From: Setophaga petechia
Taxonomy: Eukaryota > Chordata > Aves > Passeriformes > Parulidae
DNA: 64,000 nt
NCBI GenBank assembly: GCA_024362935.1
Contig: JANCRA010000033.1
Coordinates: forward strand, 4,669,001 to 4,733,000
Direction of reading: 5' to 3'
Shown here: positions 23,903 through 34,969 of the stretch, piece by piece
Position numbering within the stretch: the stretch's first letter is position 1
Layout: each line of letters starts with the position of its first letter
Notes under the pieces: generated by a model
Seen by the model: the letters and a program-made list of their open reading frames with translations, nothing else
What the model was told of the DNA's origin: nothing
Databases searched by the model: none
Translations under genes and position numbers: made by a program

Positions 23903-26383
23903 CCTTGCACTGCTCTCAGCTCAGCTGGGTTATGCAACTGTGCAGCTCTGGCTGATGGTGGATGTTGGCTTGGCTCACAGCCCATGGTGGCTCCTTGAAG
24001 AGAAGTGGCACTCAAGAAAGGGGAAATGTTTTAAAAGGCTCCAAAGCGTGAGCTCTGTAATGGATCACAGGAGTGGGCAGCATCCTGAGAGTGAACAAAC
24101 ACTGCAGAGAAAAGAACTTGTGACAGGAGCATTGGAGGGAGAGAAAGAGACTCCTCTGCTTGAGCTGAGGCTGCAGCACTGAGGTGAGATCTCTGCTGTC
24201 AGCTGGGGAAAGCCAGCGACTGCTTGCTGTGGTTGCTCTTAGTAGGATCTCCACAGCTAATTTAATACTTTAAAATTAATATTCTAATTTAAGAAGTAGC
24301 AACTCACAGTGTTGCTGCTGCTGTCACAAAATACTGTTATCCTACCTGTCCTATAATGAGGAGAAATCCAAACAGTGATTTGATTTCTCGTGACATTAAA
24401 GCCCATCATGATAATTACTGAAAAACCCAAACCCTTTGCACTGCTGTGGCCACTTGACCACGTTTGAGCTTACCCAGATGTTCCTTACAAAGTTTCACCC
24501 TATTTGTGAGGAGAATCCCTGGGAAAGGGGTGGATGGTTGCTGGGTTTCCTGGCTTGGAAATGCAGCACAACCAGGGAGCCTGTGGAGATGTTTCCCAAA
24601 CCTGCAGAGCTGAGGAGGAGCTGATCCTCTTGGTGTCTGATCTGTTCTTGGAACATTAAACCCAGACTGCTTCTGTCTGAGCCTGCGGGGTTCAGCCCTC
24701 CTGGGGCTTTTCTGAAGTGACAAAAAGCAAGTTGATTTTCTGGAAAAGCTTTTCTCGGGAAAAGCTTTACCCTACAAAGCGTTGGCAGCTCTCCACACTT
24801 ACTTTCTTCAGGGTACAGGGGGAAGCTTGCTTAGTAGCTGGCAGAGCAAAGCTCATGAGGGAATTTTAAAACATTGAAGTGTCTGCAATTCAGAGATGCT
24901 GCAGCAGTCATCTAATGCACATTTATTTTGCATGGGAATTTTGCAAATGTAGCTGAATGATAACATTATTTTGCCATCCTGCTTCTTCTGTTTGGAGGTG
25001 TTCAGCATCTCTGATGCAGATTCCCAGGAAAAATGTGTTTAAATTCAAACTTGTGTTTAAATTCAAACTTGACCCTAGGAGGGGAAGAACCAATTTTCTG
25101 CTCTTGTGTCAAGCCCGAGTGATGATGATGAATTGGCAGGACCTGCCTTACAGATCCTTTCATTTAGATCCTTTTGAGTGTGTAATAGAAAATTGAATGG
25201 TGAAGGTAGGCTAATCCTTATCCTTGCTTTTCCAAGCATCAAACTAAAATAGCTGATGCCTTCCTGAGACACTTTGTCAGTATCTCATGGGAAAATGGGG
25301 GCAAAAGGCTGAAATCAACATTTCTGCAGCATTGCTCCAAACAGGGTGGTTCATGTGTGAGCCCACAGAAATGTGCAAACGAGGGATGTGACCCCATCAC
25401 CCCTTATCTGTCAAAGCCCTCAGCCCAGCCCCTGTTTCAGCAGGAGGGCAGTGCCCCCAGCAGTTACTACAGAGGAGTGGGCAAAACTGAGGATCTTCTC
25501 CAAAGATGCCAGGCACTTGTGAGTAGGATCTTTTTTTTTAATTGGTTTCCACCTGTCAGACTTGTCAGTGGTGAAACTGGATGTTTTCACAGAGAAAAAA
25601 AGTCCTTCCCCCTCATCCACCCCCACACGTCCTGCCTCCCCATGGCCCATCCCCAGCTCCACGGTGACAGCTGAGCAGGTTTATTTCTGTCAGCAGCAGA
25701 GGAGGAGGCTGTGAGAAGAGGCATCCCACAGCTCTGGTTCCTAGCTGGTATTTTGTGTCTGATCTCTGTTTGGGAATAATTTCCTTTGGGTGCTGCTGAG
25801 ACTCTGCTTGCTCCATTCCCCAGCCTTCAGGCTGATGTTGTTGCTGAGATGTGCAGGTGCTTCAGCAGCAGCCTGGCAGCTCTGCACAGCTTTGGGATCA
25901 TCTGTCCCTCCTCAGAATGTCCCAGGTGCCACCACATTGGCCCCTGTACCAGCTCCCACAGGGGGCTGTGCTTGGGCACACAGGGACCTGTGTGGGAGTG
26001 TTTGGAAACCCAAACTGGGACTGCTCAAAGAGGAGGGTCCCTGGCACAATCCCAGCCTCCTCCTATGGCAAGGAGCCACTGGAAAGCAGGATGAGGCTTT
26101 TGGCACAGAGTGACAGGGAAAACTGGGGGAGAAAGGAAGCAGCTCTCTCCTGGTGACAGCAGGAGACAGAGGCAGAGCAGTGAACAGCCCAGCCACAGCC
26201 AGGTGTGTTCCAAATCCCACTCTGCAGGTGACTTCCCTGTGACATCCCTTCCCTTCCTGGAGCTAAAATACAGCAAAGGCTTGGGTGGTGAAACCAAAAT
26301 GTAAGAGGACCATGGCTATGAGTTATGAGGGGGAAAAAAGGACAGAAGCACTCCTGGTACACAACTGTCAGCTGAGAGATTTC
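23903..26383. other. Intergenic stretch, no gene seen
   Basis: Mixed-composition sequence, G+C-richer around 25400-26250. Long frames on both strands in that part overlap and match nothing recognised. The one exact small repeat is annotated separately at 25034-25069. Confidence 0.5.
25034..25069. repeat. Perfect 18-bp tandem duplication
   Basis: The unit TGTGTTTAAATTCAAACT occurs twice without mismatch at 25034-25051 and 25052-25069. The unit contains the near-palindrome GTTTAAATTCAAAC. It is non-coding. Confidence 0.92.
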
Positions 26384-26812
26384 CATTTCTGTCACTGACA
26401 TGTTTTATGAAAATCCTTTTGCTAGGATTTTTCTCCTGAGAAGCCTCAGAAAAGAAATGTAAACAGTAACTGTCTGATGGTTGTGGAATGGGGTCTGGAG
26501 GTGGTTTACCAGCAGGTGCATCTTTGGTTGGTCTCATGGGGATTGTTTTTAATTAATGGCCAATCCCAGCCTGCTGTGTTGGGCTCTCTGAGTCTGTCAC
26601 GAGATTTTATTATGCATTTCTTTCTAGCTTTCTGGTGTCTACTTTCTCTTTCTTTAGTATAGTTTTAATATATCATTTTCTTTTAATATCATATCATATC
26701 ATATATCATATCATGTATCATATATCATACCATATCATCCTTTTGAAACATTGAGTTGAGATTCTCATCTCTTCCCTCGTCCTGGGGACCCTCAAAAACC
26801 ATCACACACTTC
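26384..26812 (+). mobile_element. Solo LTR of an endogenous retrovirus (family A, copy 3), internally expanded
   Basis: The element spans 26390-26806 (417 bp), from TGTCACTGACATG to CCATCACA. It is the reverse complement of the other two family copies, so its inferred sense is plus. The flanking hexamers are CATTTC (26384-26389) and CACTTC (26807-26812), a target-site duplication with one transition, which suggests an older insertion. The part corresponding to the AATAAA region of the other copies is replaced by an irregular ATATC/ATATATC repeat at about 26685-26745, so the LTR's poly(A) signal appears lost. The CCAAT motif is kept near 26560. No internal viral sequence is present. Confidence 0.82.
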
Positions 26813-27362
26813 CACCAAATTCACAGAATTCCCTGAGCCATTGAGGCAGAATGGATCAGTTCAGCTTTGTGCCACCAGACAGCTGAGATGACAACATTGT
26901 TGGTGTCCTCAGGTCGAGCCTGTCATGTTGAATTACCAGCTCATAAGGCACAAGAAGTGCTGCCTCCCCACTGTGAATCAGAACTGAGACATCACCTGCA
27001 CGAGTAATTGTATTAGTTTTGAATCAACAATGAACACAAAGGATAAACAATTATCTACTTAAGTTCTTCATCCTTTTGGTAACATTATTGGGCAGAGTAA
27101 TTGAATTACTGTTGTCTTCCCATTTGTCACAGAGTTTATGAGACACCCTTTCTTCCTGTCCCCTGCCTGTGCATGGACACTCAGCAAACAGCCCAAAGTG
27201 CCTCTGGCTCTGCAGGTAGGGGTGGGAGCCTTGCTCAGAGGTGCCCTGGTCTCCACCTGCTCCTGGGGATGTCAGCTGCAAGCTCCTGGTGTGGCTTCGA
27301 AGGAAACTTGATCCCCTGGCAAGGGGATGGGAGCAGAGAGGAGAAATGTGGGAGGAAGGAAA
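26813..27362. other. Intergenic spacer, no gene seen
   Basis: About 550 bp between the solo LTR and the 15-bp minisatellite. No recognisable exon or element was found. Confidence 0.5.
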
Positions 27363-27647
27363 TGTTCATGCACCCGATGTTCATGCACCCGATGTTCATG
27401 CTCCTGATGTTCATGCTCCTGATGTTCATGTACCTGATGTTCATGCTCCTGATGTTCATGCTCCTGATGTTCATGCACCTGATGTTCGTGCACCTGATGT
27501 TCATGCACCTGATGTTCGTGCACCTGATGTTCATGCACCTGATGTTCATGTTCCTGATGTTCATGTTCCTGATGTTCATGCTCCTGATGTTCATGCTCCT
27601 GATGTTCATGCTCCTGATGTTCATGCTCCTGATGTTCATGCACCTGA
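27363..27647. repeat. 15-bp minisatellite, 19 units
   Basis: Nineteen head-to-tail units of TGTTCATGCWCCTGA type make 285 bp. Variants are at the middle bases (CAC, CTC, TAC, TTC), two units have TTCGTG, and the first two read CACCCGA. Since 15 is a multiple of three and the unit has no stop in several frames, open frames of 150-200 codons cross it on both strands: Met-Phe-Met-Leu-Leu and His-Ala-Pro-Asp-Val repeats on plus, His-Glu-His-Gln-Glu and Asn-Ile-Arg-Ser-Met repeats on minus. None has independent evidence of coding. Confidence 0.96.
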
Positions 27648-27892
27648 TGCCCTCCTGGAGTGCTGCAGGGCTGATACCCAGAACTAGGACAGGGCTTCTC
27701 AAAGTGATGCTTTAAAATGAGCTGGTCTCTTCTTCCTGGAGAGCTTTCCTTCAGGTGAAAGCCAGGTGTGGCTGCACAATCCCCATGGTGACTGCAGTGT
27801 CCCCTAGCCCACATCTGGCTGTGTAATCCCAGCCTTGCCTGACTTGGATTTGATTTCTCTGTACCTATGGAAATGTTGTGCATCAGAATACA

Positions 27893-28039
27893 ACATGCAT
27901 ATATTTATGTATAATATGATATAAATAACATGTATCATTTAGATATATTTATATAACACATATAAAATAATTATATTTATTTATATAATATTTATATTTA
28001 TGTAACATTTATTTACATTATATTTATTTATTATATATA

Positions 28040-28075
<36 letters not shown>

Positions 28076-28101
28076 GGTGTGTATATATATATATATATAT
28101 T
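27893..28101. repeat. A+T-rich tract ending in (TA)n with TG interruptions
   Basis: Over 200 bp of nearly pure A/T with TTTATATAA words, followed by two (TA)n blocks at about 28033-28074 and 28083-28101, separated by GGTGTG. The alternating purine-pyrimidine runs are self-complementary and could extrude as cruciforms. No gene could be assigned. Confidence 0.9.
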
Positions 28102-30591
28102 TCCCACTACAGCTCATGATTAATTTGAAATGAAATCCACTTTTCTGCATCAAGGTTTTTCTGGCACCTCTGGTTATGATGAGGTCTCAGTGTTTGACTT
28201 TTGGAACATTGGATTTTCCAGCAGCACAGAACAGTTTAAAGGAAAATAAGGACTCTCAGCTATGAATATTTATGGCTAGAGTTGAATTGTATTTCAGACT
28301 GCAAGTCATTATTGCTGGGAGAACAGTAGATAGAAGGCAATATTCAATTTATTAAAATATTTTCTCTTTTGTGCCTTGATCAGTGAGCACATTTATTTGA
28401 AATTTCTGTCGTTTAAACCTCAGTTTCAAAATCTTATTAAAGCTACAGTCTTACTAAATAAAACAGAGCAAGGAACAAGGCTATCCACAACACCAATAAG
28501 CCAGAAATATTTCTGCTCATAAACACTAAAAATGTAGAGCTGACCCAAGCTATTTTATAGAGCAGATACTTTGATATGAACAGAAACACAAATTATTCTC
28601 AATTTCAACATTCATGAGGTAGAACCACAGCTGTTCAAGTGAAACTTGTACTTGATAATCCTAAATAAAAGGAGCTGGTAGGAAAGATGTGAATGTTTGC
28701 ACCAGAGATGAAATCAATCAAACCAAACACGCCCTCATTTTGAGGGTCCATGACTGAACATTTCTTCCAAATTTAATATTTGGAGCGCAGGGATGACTTT
28801 GAAAATCCCTATGATTGAAAATACAAATGTGGGAAGGTGGGCACTGGCAAAGATGCAGATAAATGCTCTGGAGTGTTTGGCAGCAGGAAATCCTGAAAAT
28901 CTTCCCAGATTTGGGTGTTTATTTCTCTCCCAGGTACCCCACTTCTCTTTCTCCTGCAGGCCAGGTGAGTGTCCCATTCCTCAGCCTCTGCAGCTCTGAT
29001 CCTCCCCCTCTGCTAAACCACCAAGGGTTTTTGCAGCTTTCCCATTGCTGGGCAGCTACAAGGACAACTCTAAAGACAGGAGATTTTCTTAGGTGCTCTG
29101 AGGAGCTACCACCAAACTGAATTGAAGTAAATTTCATTCTGAGCAGAAGGGAAAATGTCCTCAGTTGCACTTAGGAATAATTGCTCTACAAGAGAGTTGA
29201 GAACAGCTAAAAAATACAGAACTCTGGCCAAAAAGAGCCAGGGATTGTGGGAACAGGCATTTGCTGGGAGATGTGAGCAGAGTTAACTCTTTGCTTTCTG
29301 CTTTACTCTGATGCTTGGTGAGGGGTGATTTACTGGGCAGGTTGGCAGGGCTGTACCTGTGCCTTTGCTTCATCCCCCTGCAGTGGGTGATCCTCTACCC
29401 AGCCCTGTTTCCCCTCATTTTTATCACAATCCTATTCTGGATTTCTCTGTGCACAGTTAAAAACCTTCCTGAGAAACATGATTTGTGCATCACAAGAAAA
29501 AGGCTCCGTTTCAAATAAACACGCCTTACCCTCAGTTTTAAAAATTTTCATTCCAACAAAACACCTTTCCCATGACATCCTCTGATTCATTATTTCATTT
29601 TGGTCCTACAGCTCCCAATTCTGCAGCACTCTGGTGCCAACCTCTAAGGAAGTCTGTTGGTTTCATCAAAGTCGTGCTGTGACTCATGGTCCCTTCTCAC
29701 AGAAACCAGGCTTTTCCTCCTGATGAAGACAACCAATCTTCAAACCCTGTGGTGCCTTCTGGAGAGATGGATATGAAACACAGGCAGATCCTGAGCCCTG
29801 GAGCTGATCTCCCAGGGAAATGAACAGCACCAGGGGATGAATTGTTGTAAACAAGTGGAAGTGAGATTTTGGTTGAGAGAAAAGCTTTTAACTGATCTTT
29901 TAAAATGCAGAATCAGAAAGGAGCAGAATGTATTTTATTTTTTCCCCCTTTCCATTTTCCAGTGTTTTTTTTCTGTTGCACATTGATGTTATTGACACAA
30001 TTGTATTCACCCTGGGAAGATCTGTGAATCTTTTGGATGACATGATGTACAGAGAGCAAATAGAATTGTCATTGTGCACTGATGGTGCCCACACTTTCTG
30101 AAGATATTTGAAATCCTTTGTATCTTTTATCCTATACCCTAAGTTGATATGGCACAATCTCCCTCAAAGCTGAGCTTTGTAAAGTCAGAGTTTTTGGGCT
30201 GGGGGAAACCAAAGTGAGATCCCCACTCTGCAGAAATCATTTCTGCCTTCATCTCCCTGTAGAGAGGTTCATTGATTTTGCATTTTCTGAAGAGTGGAGC
30301 AGAAATAGCCCTCCCAAATTTTTATTTTAATGTTCATCTGTGCATAGCTTTGGCTTTCCTGCTCACCACAAGTATAAAGCTGCCACTCACACACTGATTC
30401 TTCTTAGCTTAGTGATGAAATGTTCTCCCAGAATAATCTTCCCCAGGGATAGATGATAGCAACGTGGTTGATCTCCCAGAGATCATATCACCCTAGGACA
30501 AAGGGAGAGGAATTTTTGCCAGTCAGCCATTCTAAGACAAAGCATTGCTCTCCAAGGCTCTTCATGGTGATATTCTCCATAGCCAGAAGAA
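28102..30591. other. Intergenic stretch, no gene seen
   Basis: No element recognised. A plus-strand frame ending near 29518 has a hydrophobic stretch after a plausible splice acceptor at about 29380, but it is not recognisable and is not called. Confidence 0.5.
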
Positions 30592-30699
30592 CAGGGCTTG
30601 GAGCAACCTGATTTAGTGGAATGAGTCCCTGTCCATGGTAGGGGATTGGAATGAGATGATTTTTAGGGTTCCCTTGACCCCAAACCATTCTGTGATTTA
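30592..30699 (+). mobile_element. CR1 LINE 3'-end fragment, plus orientation
   Basis: About 108 bp: CAGGGCTTGGAGCAACCTG, then GTCCCTGTCCATGGTAGGG, AATGAGATGATTTTTAGGG and CCAAACCATTCTGTGATT. This is the last part of the CR1 3' UTR including the terminal octamer. It is strongly 5'-truncated. Confidence 0.88.
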
Positions 30700-32250
30700 G
30701 TCATGAGGAGTTGATATTAGTGGTGTGTCCTTGGAGTGAGACTGGCAGCATGGCAGAATGTATTTTTCCCTGTCTCCAAAATTCCATGAAAACGTTTTAA
30801 GATACAAAGTGAAATCTGCAAGTGAATGCCAGTGAGCTCCAAATGATGAACAACTTATTAAAAAGCACTGAGCCATGCTGTGATAAAAGCTCTCCCCCCT
30901 CACCCCTGTAATATATACAAAGAGATATTGTTCTGTATTCAATAAAAATCAGTACCAAAGTCTTTATTTCTTCCAGACACAATCTATGAACTCTGATTTC
31001 TCTTTTAATCTGGTCAGCACCTCTGGCATTTAAGGCTGGAGCTGTGAAGAGAATGAAGAGCATCATTTTCCCCTGCTAAATTATATGTTTCAAAAATAAA
31101 TCCTCAGAAAAGAGAAACAAACAGAGCTAGATTGGGTCACTTACAAACACAAACTGGGTTTCTTTGCAGAGGCAAACAGGTTTATACCAGTTGTGCAGGT
31201 CAGCATTCATCAAGGCTCAGAAATGCTCCACAAATTTGTATTTTGTTTCATCTCAGAAGCCTATAGGCTTGTGCTTACATCAGCCTCCTGAAGGGTGCTC
31301 ACTGCTTTGGGCTAGAGGATTAACCAGTCTGGCTGCCTGGCTGTGGTGTCACTGGTGACCAGCTTTAAAATCCCTGTACCATTTGCTTGCTCTGGTCTGG
31401 CCCAAGACAGGAGGAAGGAGAGGGATTAAATGTCAAGTTCTGAGTCAGAAAGCACCAACCACAACATCAGGTGTTTTCCTGGACTGGTCACGAAAAATGA
31501 CATTTCATGCTTGTGTTGATGGTAAAGAGAAATTAATCTTATTCCAATTGCTGGTGTGAAGGAAAACAAAAAATGATGGATTGCAGTAATGTGAAACTTT
31601 GTAAGAATCCATGCTCTGTGTGGGAGCTGTGCTAATAATGCTGTTGGCAGTCATCGCTGCTTTCCAGCTGGACAGAAGAACTAAAACATTGAAAATGTCA
31701 GGTGCCACAGATTTCCTTACAGCTCCCCGTGGCACTGCTGAGGTCAGCACCAATTAATGGAGTTTGTTGCTGTTTGGGTGTTTTTTAAATTCAGCACACA
31801 GTGCTTCACCTCCTGCAGTGTGCAGGGAGCAGAGCCCAAGGATAACAGGAGCACTCTGAGAGCTGCCAGGGGCTGTGACAAGGCTGACAGCCAGAGAGAA
31901 GCTGCCTTTAATGGCTGAATGTTGGCATGTTTTGCTAATATATGTCTTGGAATGGAGGCTTAATATAGCTCATGAGGCACCTGCTGATGCTGAGTGAAGG
32001 GAAAGGTGGAGCTGAGCTGGCTGCTGGGAAGGCTGGGGTGTGAGGCTCTGGTCTGCAGGATTTCACTGCAGCCCTTGGGTGAATCCCAGCAGTTCCTGTG
32101 CCTGAAATCCATCCCTAAAACAAGAGCTCCATTGCAGTGACAAAGGGATGGAGAGGGCTGGGTTGTTGGAAGTGCCCCAATGCTGTTACACCTTGGTAAC
32201 AATGGTTACTGCATCTCCGTTATGTTTGTGAAATTTTGGGGTGCCTGTGA
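30700..32250. other. Intergenic stretch, no gene seen
   Basis: Unique-looking sequence between CR1 fragments with no exon, RNA gene or repeat recognised. Confidence 0.5.
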
Positions 32251-32430
32251 GATCTAAATCTACCCTCCCTCAGCTTAAAGCCATTCCCCCTTGTCCTCTC
32301 TCTCCAGGGTCTTGTAAAAACTGGAGTTTTTACCCTCTCCAGCTCTCTCGAAGCCTCCTTAAGTACTGAAAGGGTTTCTAAGTTCTCCCTGGAGCTTTCT
32401 TTTCTCCAGGCTCAACAGCCCTGGGCAAAA
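32251..32430 (-). mobile_element. CR1 LINE fragment, minus orientation (upstream part of the 3' region)
   Basis: Read on the minus strand this gives the CR1 portion that normally lies just upstream of the usual tail: GGGCTGTTGAGCCTGGAGAA, then CTTTAAGCTGAGGGAGGGT and finally TAGATTTAGAT at the 32251 end. It lacks the last 200 bp of CR1. Those last 200 bp are found in the opposite orientation at 32584-32816, beginning at the same CR1 position. Confidence 0.82.
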
Positions 32431-32583
32431 CACCATCCCAGGGGTAGCTGCAGTACCCTCACACACCCTTTTACACTCTCTACAAATTTTTGGCCTTTCT
32501 CTTTCTTCTTCTTGAAACTCCTGGCTGGCTTGGCTGGTTTGTATCACTAGTGATATGGTGTTTAACTAACTTTGCTGCTTCAG

Positions 32584-32816
32584 TATTTAGATTAGATGTT
32601 AGGAAGAAATTCTCTGAGGATGGGGAGGCCCTGCACAGGGTGCCCAGAGAAGATGTGGCTGCCCCATCCCTGGAAGTCCCCAAGGCCACATTGGATGTGG
32701 CTTGGAGCAACCTGGAATAGTGGAAATTATCCCTACCCATGGCAGGAGATTGAAATAAGATGAGCTTTTAGGTTCTTTCCAACACAAGCCACCCTGTCAT
32801 TCCATGGTTCTGTGAT
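32584..32816 (+). mobile_element. CR1 LINE 3'-end fragment, plus orientation
   Basis: It starts TATTTAGATTAGATGTTAGG and continues through GGTGCCCAGAGAAGATGTGG, CCCCATCCCTGGAAGTCCCC and GGCTTGGAGCAACCTGG, ending in CCATGGTTCTGTGATCC. The 5' border coincides with the CR1 position where the inverted piece at 32251-32430 stops. The two may be halves of one insertion with an inverted 5' part. Confidence 0.9.
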
Positions 32817-34904
32817 CCTTTCCCACTAGCATTTGGCTGAGTGAGCCCAGGATGGGGCTGGCAGCCCATGGATGCTGGGCTGGCACCTCTGGGCTCCCCT
32901 GGCATGGTTTTGTTCCCAGAAAACAGCCCCAGCAGCTTGGTTTGGCCACTCTGCAGCACTCAGGCCATGCCTGTGCCTGTGCTTCTGGAGGGATTTTGCA
33001 CTTGAGTGCCCCAAATCACGTCAGGTTCTGCTTTGTGCTTCCCAGCCCACAGGAGGCCTGGAATAATAACTGTGATGTGCTGCCTTATTGCTTAAATGCC
33101 CTCATGAATATACTCCAGCCTGATCTACTGTTCCAACAAATTCAATAAGGCAGAGCAGGATTTAAAGATATTTTAAATAAATTAACTTCTGCATGGATGT
33201 TTATTAAGTTTTATGAAGCCATTTACTAAAATGTAACATTTTTTTCCGAAAGGTGCCTGAAATTTCCCCCTCGTGAACTATGGAAATTGCTTTTATAATT
33301 GAAATGAGAAATAAGGGCCGAGCTCAAATCATTCCTCATGGCTTGAGGCACAGTCCTTGTGCCTTTCTTAAGGAAAAAAAGAATTATTTGACTCTCCACA
33401 ACTCCTGTTTTCCTGCACATTTCTGGGGCGGGACGTGTTGCAGGATTGCGTGACACAGGGTGGTTTGGGAGGAATGGGAAGCTCAGCTTCCCAGGATTTG
33501 GCTTTTTCAGGGAGTCAGCAGGAGCTAGAGAAGTCATGAGCAGACAGCAACGTTTTTCACTCCAGCTTGAGCACGGGCTGGGTTTCTGCACAAACCATGG
33601 AGGCTCCACTGGGAGCCCAGCACAGAAATCTCCTGCAGGCAGGAAACAGGGATGCTGCCACGTGCTGTGGATCTCCAGTGCTGCAGACATGAGCTGTGAG
33701 CTGAAAATACACCTCTGAGCAGAGCAGGGCTGAATACCAAATCAAAGGATCCATAAAAGAAATTGTTTTGATTCTTTAGCACTTGATGGTGTAGGGACAA
33801 TAGAGGCTTCTGCTCTTCTCATCTGCAAGCAGCACCAAAAAGCCTTTGGAGACCATTTGAGTTAGGTTTTAGAAGATGGATTTTCCAGGCATGAATGACT
33901 CCAAATATTTAAATTTTATTCTCTTGCTGCTTTCCACGCAACCTTTCCTTCCATCAGAAATCAAAACAAAAGGGTTGAATGGTTAAAAAGTATGAAGATT
34001 TTATGGCTCAGCTCAGCTATTGCAAAACAGAACATTAACCAGGAGCTGCAGGGAGGATGAAGGTGGCTGGTTTTTGCTCATTTAGTGTAAGGACACCTTA
34101 ATATTGTGTGTAATACCCAAGCATTCTCTCCCTAGAAAATTACATTTGTGTTAGAAAAATACACAAATACATTTGTGTAAGAAAAATAAATGCCAGGGAG
34201 GAACAGGATCACACTAAAAATGGGAGGATAGGAGGGGAAATCTCACTTTAAAAACACAATAATGCTGCTTATTTTTCATCATTCTTGGGGGTGAGGATTC
34301 TTTTGCTGTGCCCCTGCAGCTCCCAGTGCAATAAAGCCCCAACCTGCTCAGTTTTCTGGGCAAAGCTGCTGCAGAGTAATGGCCAGGATACAACATCTGT
34401 AACATCTGCCCTGCAGCAGGGAACAGCAAGCAGGGGAGACAGGCAAGGCAGGAGCTCAGACCCTGCAGAGCCACTGGGATCTCAGCACTTGGAGCTGCCC
34501 AGTTTGGAGCCCAGATCTCATTATTCCCACCCTTCAGGCTCCTGCACCCCAGTGCTCCAAGTCCTGGATGCTCCCAATTGCTCTGCCCAACAGGACACAC
34601 AGATCTGATGATTTAACAGATCCCAGGAAGGATTTCAGGGCAAACATCACTGATGGGAGTGACCTTCACACCCAACCAGTCCCCCTGCCTGTCTGCTGAG
34701 CTGAAGTCAGGAGCAGCAGCTGATGTTTGGGAGGGTTTGAGCTGCAGAGAGCAGGAACAGCAGCACCCAGGGCCCTTCTGCAGAGGAGCTGCAAATCCCA
34801 GTTCAAGGCCAGTGGGATTCCACCAGTTTAGACCCCAGGCAGGGTGTCTGTGCTGATAACCACTGTGTGATAAAAGCACACCTGCCACTTAAAGCAAAAA
34901 ACAA
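32817..34904. other. Intergenic stretch, no gene seen
   Basis: No recognisable exon or mobile element. A small imperfect 27-bp duplication of TACATTTGTGT type lies at 34143-34190. G+C-richer frames at 33226-33690 and 34214-34888 overlap on both strands and are not called. Confidence 0.5.
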
Positions 34905-34930
34905 CCCAAACTTAAATTTGGATATTTATT
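34905..34930 (-). promoter_or_regulatory. NTSR1: Candidate distal polyadenylation signal (minus strand)
   Basis: On the minus strand AATAAA (complement of 34924-34929) is preceded by an A/T-rich stretch of 3'-UTR-like composition extending up to about 35270. It is followed within 20-30 nt by a G/T-rich stretch (GTTTGGGTTGTTTTTTG), the usual spacing for a downstream element. The nearest upstream minus-strand gene is NTSR1, stop at 39446, so a 4.5-kb 3' UTR would be implied. An unrelated transcript or a chance match is possible. Confidence 0.4.
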
Positions 34931-34942
34931 TCTTAGGGTCAA

Positions 34943-34969
34943 TAAATGACAAAATAAAATACCATACAG
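34943..34969. repeat. 27-bp segment shared with the 37602-37681 tandem repeat
   Basis: The 27 bases starting TAAATGACAAAATAAAATAC are identical to 37641-37667 in the same orientation 2.7 kb away. There they form part of a 31-bp tandem unit. This copy lies just upstream (on the minus strand) of the candidate poly(A) signal. Confidence 0.9.

Noticed and set aside
23241..24015. Minus-strand His/Leu/Pro/Ser-rich repeat frames
   Set aside because: They are a shadow of the 22-bp minisatellite. The frame rotates through the array and only appears open by composition.
27101..27715. 204-codon plus-strand frame with Met-Phe-Met-Leu-Leu repeats (and matching minus-strand frames)
   Set aside because: It is produced entirely by the 15-bp minisatellite, whose unit is a multiple of three and stop-free in several frames. 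There is no splice, start-context or homology support.
28033..28101. (TA)n block considered as an origin or matrix-attachment site
   Set aside because: A/T-richness and self-complementarity alone do not support a functional origin or attachment call in a vertebrate genome.
29315..29518. Plus-strand frame with a hydrophobic segment, basic tail and stop overlapping AATAAA, after a plausible CTGCAG acceptor
   Set aside because: It could mimic a last exon of a membrane protein, but the sequence matches nothing known to me and a single acceptor-like site is common by chance.
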